Assembly: GCA_024180945.1 (NCBI GenBank)
Contig: JAKSGN010000007.1
Location: 1,054,001 to 1,118,000 of the forward strand
Reading direction: 5' to 3'
Origin: Macrophomina tecta
Taxonomy: Eukaryota > Ascomycota > Dothideomycetes > Botryosphaeriales > Botryosphaeriaceae
Length of the DNA: 64,000 nt
In this document: positions 1 to 9,520 of the stretch, piece by piece
Layout: every line of letters starts with the position of its first letter
Numbering within the stretch: position 1 is the first letter of the stretch
Notes under the pieces: model-generated
Told to the model about the DNA's origin: nothing
What the model saw: the letters and a program-made list of their open reading frames with translations, nothing else
The model's database searches: none
Program-made: the position numbers and the translations under genes

Positions 1-592
1 CGGTTTTTCTATAACGGAAGGATTAATGGCTAATGCGACTCCCTTAACCTTCTTCGAAGCCTCATTTACAAAACCGTGGCCCATCGATGAAAGCTTCTAG
101 GGGTCGTTAGGAGAGCCTCATATAACTAAGAGTTTTAACTCCTCAACCGTTTCGATGCCCTTTAGAACCTGTTAAGATCTATCACCATAAGAAGGCCGGG
201 TTAATTATTCTCATCATCGACGCCACGGACGAATGTGACAGACTTAGGTTTCTATATCCGAACGCATTTTTCATCTGCTGGGCTTGGAGATTAAATCACA
301 ACCAAGTAGCTCAGCTTCTAAACTGTGGAATTAATGAGACAGAGTTGAGGCAGAATCCTTGGGGGTATCAGACTTGATTCTGGGAGCACGCCCCCCCACC
401 CCCTTTAACATCATCACTTCCGCCTTTTGAATGTGCTAAACGAGGATGGCCCGTTGACTTGTCGCCACCGCCAAAACCATCCGATACGTCGTTGTGTGCT
501 AAAGCCTCCGATGAGCTATACTCACCAGCTTCGAGCTGTCTCATCAGTATTCATCCATTGTCGCCCTATTAGTCTGCCTTCTACATCCTGTC
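1..592. other. No gene recognised
   Basis: Mixed-composition sequence without strong RIP. Only short open frames are present and none resembles a known family. A C-run near 390-402 is the only simple-sequence feature. It probably represents degraded intergenic or transposon-derived DNA. Confidence 0.4.
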
Positions 593-597
593 GGTTC

Positions 598-872
598 TGG
601 AGGCTGTGCCAGTGAAGTTTCGGTGAGGTTCGGAGTGTGTGAATTGAATTCAGTCGCCTGGTCTGAAACTGGAACATAGGCAGGCCCAACCGGTGAAGCG
701 TACATATAACCGGGGCTTTGAGGAACGGAGCGGAGGAAGCTACGATGAGTATGACCTCCTCCATGCGACACCATAAGAACACCGGCCCTCTCTTCAAATA
801 CTGGGCAGAAATTCACATTCTTTTCTGACCTCACTTGATACGAGGCTAAGGGGCCTCACCCAAAGTTCGACA
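598..872 (+). repeat. Candidate solo LTR, family A (copy 1)
   Basis: The 3' end (TTCTGACCTCAC ... AAAGTTCGACA) matches the ends of the LTRs at 3362-3633 and 18234-18503. The pentamer GGTTC lies at 593-597 and again at 873-877, so a 275-bp unit is bounded by a possible 5-bp target duplication, close to the 270-272 bp of its relatives. The left end (TGGAGG) does not match the TGTCAACC start of the family, so the left border is uncertain. It abuts the LINE ORF1 relic at 878. Confidence 0.5.
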
Positions 873-877
873 GGTTC

Positions 878-1820
878 CCTTTCTCTGAGATTGAGGCAGC
901 AGAGATTACAGTTGGCTTCTTTGAGTATACTGCCGAGAATGCCTTGTTAAAAGCGTTTCTCATGGCGAGGGATGAGATCTCGCTAGGGCGGCTGACTAGG
1001 CGTAGAACTGCTTGCCGGAGGGGTTTCGTCTTCTTTTCTCCAGTTGGGGGAATGATTATCTTTGTTGTCTGTGGGGGATTCTTCCGGGCGATTGTTGTCC
1101 ACTCCTGGCTATTGGTAGCAGCAATAGAAGCGTAGTTGCCCCTAGGGGGATTTGCTGGGGGAAGGGTAGAATTGGGAGGTTGTGAGATATGTATGGACGT
1201 GGGAGGGGCAACCGGTAGCTTGTTCAATTCCCTTGTCCGGTTGGCCAGAGCCCTTGATGTGTTCTCTAAAGGTCGGACTTGGGTGGCAAGAATTGACTTT
1301 GCCTTATCGAGTGTGCCTCCCTCTGTGTACTCTCTAAAGATCTGTAAGAGGTCTAGGATTTTCCGGTTCTTCTCTAGGTCTTCTTCGACGTTTGCTGCTT
1401 TCAAAAGGCAGTCGAGTGCTCCTTCTAGAGTCGTGTCCACTGTTGTAAAAACACCAAATCGTGCTCTCGTTTTCTGGCCTTCCTTTGTGTGCACTGTGAG
1501 AGAGTCGTTGAAGGCATAGTAGCGAGAGATGGGCTACGAGTAGTTCTAGTAGGAGTAGACTTTATTGTAATAGTCGGGCGTTTGAGTGGGTTGCCTATGG
1601 GGTGCTGTGCATCTTGTTGGGGGGTAACCGGGAGGGGTTGAGCTTGGGGGAAGTCTTGAGCAGTTGGGATATCTATCATCTCCTGGTCGATAGGCGTTTG
1701 TCCTAGGAGGTTTTCCTGGTATTCTCGCTCTGGTGTTAGGCATCTAGAGGGAATAGGGGAGCCTGGTATGATAGGCCCCCACTCCGTGTTCCCATCTGGG
1801 ACAGGGTCGGGTTGGTCCAT
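878..1820 (-). pseudogene. LINE ORF1 (Gag-like) relic, Tad-type fungal element
   Basis: A minus-strand frame starting at 1820 (MDQPDPVPDG...) passes by a frameshift near 1430-1490 into a second frame that runs to about 878. The second frame contains the pattern seen in Gag-like ORF1 proteins of fungal LINEs: a helical stretch (LDLLQIFREYTEG), a Pro/Ser-rich linker, YASIAA, EWTTIARK and LAMRNAFNKAF. ORF1 packages element RNA in such retrotransposons. The last residues of the open frame (NFG) come from the LTR that cuts it at 872; no zinc knuckles and no reverse transcriptase follow. It differs from the LINE at 54-59 kb. Stops are few, so decay is by frameshift and truncation rather than heavy RIP. 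Family from motif recall, not alignment. Confidence 0.65.
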
Positions 1821-3361
1821 AATACTGGAAGGGTCCAGGGAGCGCTTGGTAGGAGGTCCGTGTGTTGAGCTTGACCAGGAGTCAAAATCTCTTCAGTGTT
1901 TGGCTGTAGGGGAGGTTCCTCCGGAGGAGAGTATTCAATTACTCGCTAACGGGAAGTCCAGTAGTGATGCAATTTTAAGCGAATATTCCTTAGGGTGTTC
2001 TCTACTCGTGTTTCAGGTGTGGTGCGATTTTGGCTAGTTCTGATAGTGTGGTGGGGTTGCGGAGGCTGTAGTAGGTTGAGATCTATCCGATCACCCCTTT
2101 CCCCTCGTATCACGCAATAGCGCGTACGTCTACGAAGCTAGAATTCTGGATTCTAGCTAAGGGAGTCGAGCACCTTCAAATGGTACCGGTCTTGGCGCGA
2201 TTCTCGAGGGTTGAATTCGGGGGAGACGAAAAGGGCGGGGTGTATTCCACCATTGTAGTTGAGAAAAAGTAAAGTGCTAGGCTGCGGCAGCCTCCGAAGC
2301 AATGCGTGAGCGGGGAAGCGGCGGCCGCTCTTCCCCGAAACTTTAAATGATTCGGTGGCAGAGTTGCCGCGTTTTATGGGCTCATTCCATCCCAAGAAGA
2401 GCAAAGATTGATGGTAGGAAGCATCCGATCTCTCCCAAGCATTTAATGACCTGCTTTGGTTGTCATCTGCGCGCTTTTTAGTTCATTGGTCTCAAATGAC
2501 TATTATGCAATCTTTTGAACTTATAACTTCATACTGCGTAGCGCTTTGAGCCGATGGAGAGGAGATAATACTCTCCGAGACAACCCTACTAACGAGCCAC
2601 AACGTGCCTAGCAGGTAAAGAATACGTTCCTCTTCAAAGTGCGCGAGATCTAGCTCACGGAACTTAGCGCGTAAGAAGTTGGCTCACGTGACACAAGTTC
2701 CAGGGGGTCTCACACTTTGGGGCGTCCGGGAATAGATTCCTGACAAGAAAAAGCCGCATGTGACCCTGCAAAGCGGCGCCATAGGTAAGCGCATCAACCC
2801 TAACCAGATGTAGAAGGGGCTTCAGCAGTGCAAGTAGCCCTAAGAGGGACTTATTGAATGGCCCGTACACCACTCCACTGCTGGCGATATTTGGGAACTC
2901 TGCCTAATTGGCACGGCAAGCCAGTCAGCGAGAGAGTATCTCACTTACCCTTGGCAGTAAGCTGCGCGAGATTGAGGTGTAGGACGTCCGCTGCCATTTA
3001 TCGTAATCCTTAAGCAGATCATACTAGGCGAGGCTAAGGCGCAACCTACGCCACGCGCTTGGCGATAACTTACAGATTCTGTGCTGCAGGACATACCGAG
3101 AAAGCTGGGCGCCAATCGTGTCGCCCCGCCATGGAAATTCGTGCACAAGCAGTGTCCCTACGCACACAAGCGGTCGTAATCTGCAAACTCTTTCGCCCTG
3201 TGCTTTCACAGCGGAATTCCTGGCGAAGCACGACCATATTCTCGCGCGCATTCCGTAAACTGAGAAGGGATCGCAGATGATGGCCTCTCCACAGGCGGTC
3301 GGAGGAACGTCAATATTTTGTCGCTGGCCCTGCCAGTTTCCATATGAAATCAATAAGCTGA
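1821..3361. other. No gene recognised
   Basis: About 1.5 kb of non-RIP sequence. The part just above 1820 may be the 5' untranslated region of the LINE relic. The open frames here are short, overlap on both strands and show no recognisable domain or splice signals. Confidence 0.4.
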
Positions 3362-3633
3362 TGTCAACCAGTATCCTTTAATATTTCAGGCATCACTTGT
3401 TGTTTGATCCCTTAGGCACTTCTTCTCTTGTCTCACATGTGGAAGGCATCATTCGTGCCAATATCCTCGGTATATCACTCCCTCGGATATTCGCAATTCC
3501 TCGGTCGTACCGATTCCAATTCACGTATTTAAGGACACTCGTTTATCTCTCTTTCAAAAGACAGGTAGAAATCAAATCCTGTCTTCTGACCTCACCTGAT
3601 TTGGGCAAATAGGTGCCCACCAAAAGTTCGACA
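3362..3633 (+). repeat. Solo LTR, family A (copy 2)
   Basis: 272 bp starting TGTCAACCAG and ending AAAGTTCGACA. It is similar along its length to 18234-18503: repeated CCTCGG blocks, a TATTTAAGGACACTCG promoter-like box, GACAGG.AGAAA and TTCTGACCTCACC. The flanking pentamers differ (GCTGA and CCTTT), so the target duplication has been lost or the copy arose by recombination. No coding region of the parent element is seen. Confidence 0.75.
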
Positions 3634-4060
3634 CCTTTGTACAGACTACATTGGAGAAGCTGAGGCTTAGCTACGCTGTGCAATAATCTCGAATCTTGAG
3701 GTGAAAAACTCGGCACCTACGGACCAAGACTTAATCTTAATGAACTCCAGCTCTAACGCTGTGCTACATCGGATTGATACAATAACGTACTTAAGCCAAT
3801 TTCTGCGTCAAAAGGTTCTGGAAGCAAAGACGGAATAGGCATAAAGAGCAGAGAAAATGAACCTCAAGAGCCAAGTTGAGATCTGAGGGACCTGAATCAA
3901 GCTTGACCGTAGCTTAAATGGAGAATGGAAATATGAAGCTTGGACTTCTTCTCATTCGTAATCAATAGACACCTATCAAGGCTTTTTCCACTCATTTCCT
4001 ACAAGCAAATGGTGATAGAAACCTTCGACACTCCACTTTACAGCTCTAACACATCTGGAG
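3634..4060. other. No gene recognised
   Basis: Intergenic sequence between the solo LTR and the 3' side of the minus-strand PTH11-like gene. No recognisable coding region or RNA gene. Confidence 0.4.
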
Positions 4061-4128
4061 CCGACCAGTAAAAACATGAAAAGAGTAGAACATGCCGACC
4101 AGTAAAAACATGAAAAGAGTAGAACATG
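4061..4128. repeat. Perfect 34-bp tandem duplication
   Basis: The 34-bp unit that starts CCGACCAGTAAAAACATG occurs twice back to back (4061-4094 and 4095-4128), followed by a third CCG. The two copies are identical, so the duplication is recent. It lies downstream of the PTH11-like gene. Confidence 0.9.
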
Positions 4129-4398
4129 CCGCCTAATTAGTGAAATAGCCCAACATATAGGAATGCTGATTCTCATTTCACCCAGCTCCTCCAAAGTCAT
4201 ACCCGAACGCTTCGTTCGTAGCAACGGCAATTTCCAGGTGTGATGCGTGAGCCGTTGATGCAAAATTTTTAACCTAGGGTTAGATAGTTAGCTCCGAGTT
4301 GCCACATATGCATAGCACTCAGCATCTCAGTCATGGAAGATCCTTACACGCAAAGAAATGGTCAAGCTGTGCACCTACTATACCGCCGACCTGCCTGC

Positions 4399-5882
4399 TT
4401 ACACTGTTGGCGTCTGGTCGAACTCGAGCTCACGCCTTACTCGAATACCACCCATGGCCGCGCTATTACCCCGCAAGATCTCCCTCCTGCTCTCGTTATC
4501 CCCAATACTGCTCTCGCTCTGGGTCCTCTGGACGTGGCCCAGCTCGACGACGGTGTGCACGAACCCGGTGCTGCCGTCGCTTAGCTCGATGGCGCCGGCG
4601 TGCGACGAGTGCCGCGTCGAGTAGCCGGACAGCCAGCCTGGGATGCGGCGCTTGTTGGTACCTATAGTAGGGGGGGTATTATTTCTGTAGGCTACGGAGG
4701 TGCCGTTGGGCAAGAGGAGGCGGGTGACGAGCGGCCGCAGTGTCGATAGGTTGGAAGCCATCATGCCGATGCTGGCTTCAGCGAAGGACAACGTTACGAT
4801 GGGGGTGATGCTATAGAAAAAGTCCATGTTTGCGGCGAGATTGATGCTATATTTGAGACGGACAATGGCGCAGACACTCGCACTATAGTGGTGACAGTGT
4901 TAGGGATACGTTTTGGAAAGCAATTTTATGAGGAAAAAAGAGAAAAGAGAACCCCCCGGGGCCGCCCCGCCTTGGGAGGAAGGGGGGAAGGAATGGTTCA
5001 AACGTACAAGATTCCCAGGCTAAGGAGCGCGACCGCTGCGATCTTAGCGTTTCTGTTCATCTTCAAGTTCCAGACTAGCGGTATCGGCAGGAGGGCGCAC
5101 GTGCAGTCTGTTAGGATATTGAAGGATGAGACGGCATAGCCCAAATTAGCCATGATTATAGTATCGTCGCACTTGCCATCTGGGATAGTTTTATCCCACG
5201 AGTATCTACGGTAGAGTAGATGGACGAGTTAGCCTAGATAAACTCCTGCATGACTCCTCCATCTTAGTACTCCTCTCAACCCTCTCCTTTTCTATTATTT
5301 ACGCCACACTTTCTTTTTCTTCCCTACTCTCTTTGTTTCTGTCGAGTTTAGAAGAAGGTTCGTGGACGACTTACTTTAGAGGTCTGCACCGCTGCACAAA
5401 ATATATGGACGCACCGAACATAAAGCAGCTGTAGGACCCCATCAGGATACGCAGGAACCACACGTAGCCAGGTCGGCTAGAGGCTATGCGGATCTGCTGT
5501 GCTGCGATGCTGATCTTGATGATGACGGTCGAGGCGATGTAGGACAACGCATACATAAACCAGTCCAGCAGCGCTTTCGTCAGCTGGGCGATGCCGCCAG
5601 TAAAATCCTCGTCTTTAGTGCTGAAGCCGTGCAGCGCTCCAGAGATGCAGCAGGCAGCAAACCATGTAAAGAGGGCCTGCCAGGTCGAGAGTTAACGAGA
5701 TCGGTTAACAATTTATACCAAAAATGCTAACGGCATACAGCTGCAGCAACCATACACGAATCATCCGCCCCCCATGTATTCCGCGTCCAGCGAACGTAGC
5801 ATCGCAAGACAAGAGTTATGTATGAGGGGACGATTAGAACGGAGATGACGACTAAGATTTGACTGCCCGAGCCTTTCATCAT
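4399..5882 (-). CDS. PTH11-like / fungal rhodopsin-fold integral membrane protein
   Basis: Four exons on the minus strand: 5882-5739, 5676-5375, 5205-5008 and 4882-4399. Introns of 62, 169 and 125 nt begin GTATGC, GTAAGT and GTACGT, end in CAG/TAG, and the last two carry CTAAC branch points. All phases agree and give 375 aa. The protein shows the fungal rhodopsin-type layout: helix 1 (ILVVISVLIVPSYITLVL), the R...WGADD motif, helices around residues 50-150, a CRPL...W...C loop, FNILTDCTCALLPIPLVW, and a last helix ending in EASIGMMASNLSTLRPL, then a soluble tail of about 110 residues. Such proteins sit in the plasma membrane and some are receptors in fungal pathogens; the ligand here is unknown. 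ATG 5882 is the first in frame; TTG codons further up extend the frame by 22. No RIP stops. Confidence 0.85.
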
Positions 5883-6419
5883 GGCTAACGGTGGCAAAAC
5901 TCCTGGAGAGATATCCGAAAAACAAAGAACTTGGTCTGGAATGTCCAAGCAAGTAGGTATGCGAATGCTGCTGTTTATAAAATATAAGAACGTTAAGGTT
6001 GGAGAGGGACCGCTAAGGGCAACTTATAATGGGGTGGCCCTGAACGATATAAGAATCCTGCTCCCTAGAGAATTAAGGCTTAAGGTTGATTAACACCATA
6101 TCGGGAGTAAAGAAGATAACTAGCTCCCAGTAAAGGGGCTAAGATGCTTCACATCCGCCAAGCACGGCTCACTCACATTAGAACCATAAATCTCCAGAAG
6201 CTCAACTTGCGACGTGATCCGGAACAACCCATCTACTTTTGGCTGAAAAAAAAAAAGCCTCGGAAAAGGGGATAGGTGATTGCCACTAAGTCACTGCCGC
6301 AGCCTTCGAGAGGTGGTAAGTCTAGGCCCTACTTCTATGCGTACCATGGATAAGATGCGCTAGGATTTCCTTAGCGTACCAGGCTGGAGCGTTATACGGC
6401 GTAGTGACTTAAAAGGAAT
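5883..6419. other. Upstream region of the PTH11-like gene, no other gene seen
   Basis: Likely holds the minus-strand promoter of the gene at 5882. A poly-A run lies near 6246-6256. No coding region recognised. Confidence 0.4.
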
Positions 6420-6604
6420 GGTTTCCGATAGGCTGACCTCTCCTATCACCCAAGCTTTCTCTATGGAGATTCCACAGCTGATAGATGAGGCGCAATGGCT
6501 TAAGCGGATCGGTTTCCGATATGCTAAATCCCTTACTATGACCCAAGCTTCCTCTATGGACATTACACAGCTGATAGATGTGGCGCAATGGCTTAAGCGA
6601 ATTA
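6420..6604. repeat. Two diverged tandem copies of a 91-93-bp unit
   Basis: GGTTTCCGATA recurs at 6420 and 6511; CAAGCTTYCTCTATGGA recurs 93 bp apart and CTGATAGATG and GCGCAATGGCTTAAGCG follow in both copies. A plus-strand frame (6418-6615) stays open through both and gives a repeated peptide (QLIDEAQWLKRI / QLIDVAQWLKRI), but it is short and no function is recognised. Confidence 0.75.
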
Positions 6605-6960
6605 GTTTGGGGTAAATTCAAAATCCACACCTCAGAGGGTCAAATTCACCAAATCCACACACCCGCTCTGAATCCACACCTCCAACGTGCCACCATATTA
6701 GTGCGGTGGCACAAACAAGACGCTTTCCCTTATTGTATTCTCGCTTATTTGGCGCCCGTCGCACGGACAGGGGTTTTCTACACCTAATTCGTAGCAACTT
6801 AACTCTATACTATAGTATTGATGGAACAAAATGAGGAGAAGCTCTGATGATTGAACTATCGAGCGGGGTAGGTTATATACATTGAGCTGACTAAGCAGAG
6901 ATGGTGCGACAGACAGGCTGCCTTCGTTCCATCAAGTATTAAGTCCTTATCGACGTTATT

Positions 6961-7242
6961 ATGCTTCCTACTACTGGTACTCTCTTCTCTTCAGTTTCAG
7001 AAGCTCAGAAAGCGATCCTTATTGCCGTTGGTGATGCCAATCAGTCGTATAAGCCAGCTAGCAACAATAACCGCAAAAGATGGGCCGCTTCCTGCGCTGG
7101 CGCGCCAGCTAATGAATGTCCATTCTACGTACGCGCTGCTCAGTGGGCTGACGGAGGCGTACGCATCACGCACGCCGTCGAACACACCTGCCCGGCGTCT
7201 ACTCACCTCGGGTCCAAGCAGGCGCTGAGTAGACAGTATTGA
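6961..7242 (+). pseudogene. Mutator-like (MULE) transposase N-terminal fragment
   Basis: 93-aa frame with the look of the N-terminal DNA-binding region of fungal MULE transposases: LPTTGTLFSSVSEAQKAI, then W..SC.G, ECPFYVRA, a W..GG.RIT segment and H-x-C (EHTC). These Cys/His positions form the zinc-binding part of such proteins. The DDE catalytic domain is absent: the frame stops right at a 15-bp repeat (AGTATTGATGGAACA, 7235-7249) that also occurs at 6814-6828. A truncated relic is the simplest reading. It could instead be a small domesticated DNA-binding protein, for which there is no direct support. Confidence 0.45.
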
Positions 7243-7495
7243 TGGAACATAAGCTCAGTCGTCACCTGATCTGTTTCATGATTTGTAATTATCAGGATAA
7301 AGCTCCTCATGATTAAGTGTAAACTAGGACAACCAACTATCAATTCATTCGTTCAATCCAAAGCCCCACCTCTTGCAACATCAATTATGCAATTCAGTAT
7401 CTAAACTACCGGCAGGTCTGGTGGAAGGCCCGAACGAACGATGCGCAGTCGCGAACGCCGTTTGGCGATGGGAAAAGTGCGCAGGCGTATGGAGG

Positions 7496-7632
7496 TGTTG
7501 GATTTGGTGGTGATACCATCAATTGAGAATGAGTGGCATGAGGCGTGAGAGGGACGCTTAGGGGAGTCCTCTTATCCGTCCTCTTCCATGACTAAGCTAA
7601 AGTTTATCGTACATACACGTGATATTCCAACA
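7496..7632 (+). repeat. Solo LTR of the 137-bp Copia family (TSD GGAGG)
   Basis: 137 bp, TGTTGGATTTGG ... ATATTCCAACA, flanked by perfect 5-bp duplications GGAGG (7491-7495 and 7633-7637). By eye it is identical to the right LTR of the Copia element at 43967-49569, so both derive from the same recently active family. It shows no RIP changes. Removing it joins sequence that stays open in at least two frames (ending near 7692 and at 7822). Confidence 0.93.
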
Positions 7633-7637
7633 GGAGG

Positions 7638-8404
7638 AAACGGCCTCACAAGCGATACTGAATGGCAAAGCGGTCAACAAGAAACGGGCTAGTAACGTCA
7701 AGGCTGGCCGCATTGATCAACTAGAGGCTACACATCGTGGGCAGGATACAGGCAGTGAGGCCACTCACCACGCTCGGCTGGTTCGTGCCCTCGCTCCATC
7801 AGATCGGCTAATACTTACATAGCAGTAGGAAATCGTGGTGACGACTGATGTTTGTATTGAGTATGAAGAAGGGCCATATTGCACGAGATATCTCAGATAG
7901 TTGATTGAAGGCACATGGGGATCCTCGTTAAACTTTGTTTATCATGTTTCTGATGTCTCTCACCAACGTGCTGGAAGACTCACATAACTCACCACCTCAA
8001 GCGCATTTATGGGGCACGGAGGAACGATGCATACTTGATCCTAGTGGAAATTATATTTGACCAATCACGCACTGAATAATCAACAACCTTGTGTCATGTG
8101 TGACCATGATGTTGCACGGAGGCCCGCGGCATATGACAGCGCAGAACATCGGAGCTGCGCTAGCATGAAATGAGATCAAAAAGCAAACAGGGTGATGGGA
8201 ACAGGAAAGCGCCCAGATTTGCAACTCTTGTCGAACCTCGGACTCATTACTCTTCTTGGATCACTGGACCTCGCCATACTTTTGAACACACATTCCTCAA
8301 ATGCCGTTGGTTCAGTGGCTCCTTGATACATAAGGCTGGTACGCCTGCTAGCGAAAGGGGACGAAAGGACATTCGGACACTCGGTCATTCGTACTCCGTT
8401 CAAC
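7638..8404. other. No gene recognised with confidence
   Basis: Contains a short plus-strand frame to 7822 (KKRASNVKAG...) that begins before the solo LTR if the LTR is removed, and the presumed promoter of the gene at 8405. Nothing else is recognised. Confidence 0.35.
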
Positions 8405-9520
8405 ATGTCGAAGCAGCTCCTTACTGACAAACAAAGAAAGGAACTACGCTTGATCCTCGAGGCCGGAGACGCGCTGCAGGTTCAGCAGTTGGTCCGAATC
8501 GGATTTCCCGGTATCGATTCTTACGAGATACTGAGGAAGCGTGTCCAGAAGGTGCAGGATGACCCTGAGATCTGGGGACAGCTGGGATACAAAGAAGGGA
8601 GAAGGAAACCATATTGGTCTCGCAGTTTTCAGCGCTGCAGTGCCTGCGGTATTCTTATCTTTTTCAGATCCCACGAGGCCTTCGTCTGTGGCCATTTGGA
8701 TTGCCAATGGAAAGGTAAGCCCTTCAAAGGCCATGGACTAGCACAGCGCTGACCAAAGAAGATGCTAGCTGCTGTCACATCTGTGATCCGGTGTTCGATC
8801 AACTGTGGGAGTTCCTGGTGCGTGGAGGGCCTGAATCCTCCAAGATCGAATGGCCCTCAATGCCGGATAATCTCTTCGACGAAACGAAACTACGTGATTA
8901 CGCCAGTGCAGTTGTGCAGGCGCACCGGCTGGCCTTCCAGAAGATCCCCATAGAGGTGTTGGTGTCCTTCGCTTTGAAGGGGTTTCCAACGGGCGTCACC
9001 TCATTTCTAGGATCTCATAAGGACCTTGCCAAACAAGTGGAAGAGAGCAGAGCAGATGTTGCCAAAATGTGGGCTTGGGACCGAGCTTCGAGAGTGAGGT
9101 TCTGTCCAGTAGGAACCGGAATGGTTGCTAACCGTCGCATAGGAAGTTTACAGCTTTGAGTTTCTGAAGCAAGCTCTCCAGACAGGACTGCAGGACAAAT
9201 CAGGGCAATGGAATGCCCTAGACCCGATCGAGAACTGTCTGCATACGAAGACGCTATCACCCGTCCGCGAGATGTTCGAAAAATACTCACCTTCGGAGTT
9301 TTTGAAACGTCTCCCCTTGCTCTCCCGTAGGTTCATTCGTGAGGGTACGCTGGATACAGACTTCAGCATATATGATGAGATCACCAAGTACTCCAGTCGG
9401 AGAGCGGAGGAAGGCGTCGTGAAAGCATGGCTCCAGCGATCTCGCGAGATTCACGAGCGTTGTGTCCAGCTTCTGAATAGGGACCTGTACCCGGATGGCA
9501 GACATCCCAATAATAAATAA
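8405..9520 (+). CDS. Zinc-motif protein gene, 3' end replaced by hAT-1 terminus
   Basis: Exons 8405-8714, 8759-9093 and 9143-9520; introns of 44 nt (GTAAGC...GCTGAC..AAAG) and 49 nt (GTGAGG...GCTAAC..ATAG) restore one frame of 340 aa. Residues 78-112 carry a Cys/His cluster, C-X2-C-X13-C-X-H-X2-C-X7-CC-H-X-C, a degenerate RING- or treble-clef-like zinc site. The rest is alpha-helical and charged with no domain I recognise. The last six residues (RHPNNK) and the stop are encoded by the hAT-1 terminal repeat: the element entered after codon GAT/GG at 9498. The original frame resumes beyond the element at 12232 and ends at 12355, giving 374 aa before insertion. No RIP stops, so the gene was probably functional until recently; the truncated form may still be expressed. 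Confidence 0.75.
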
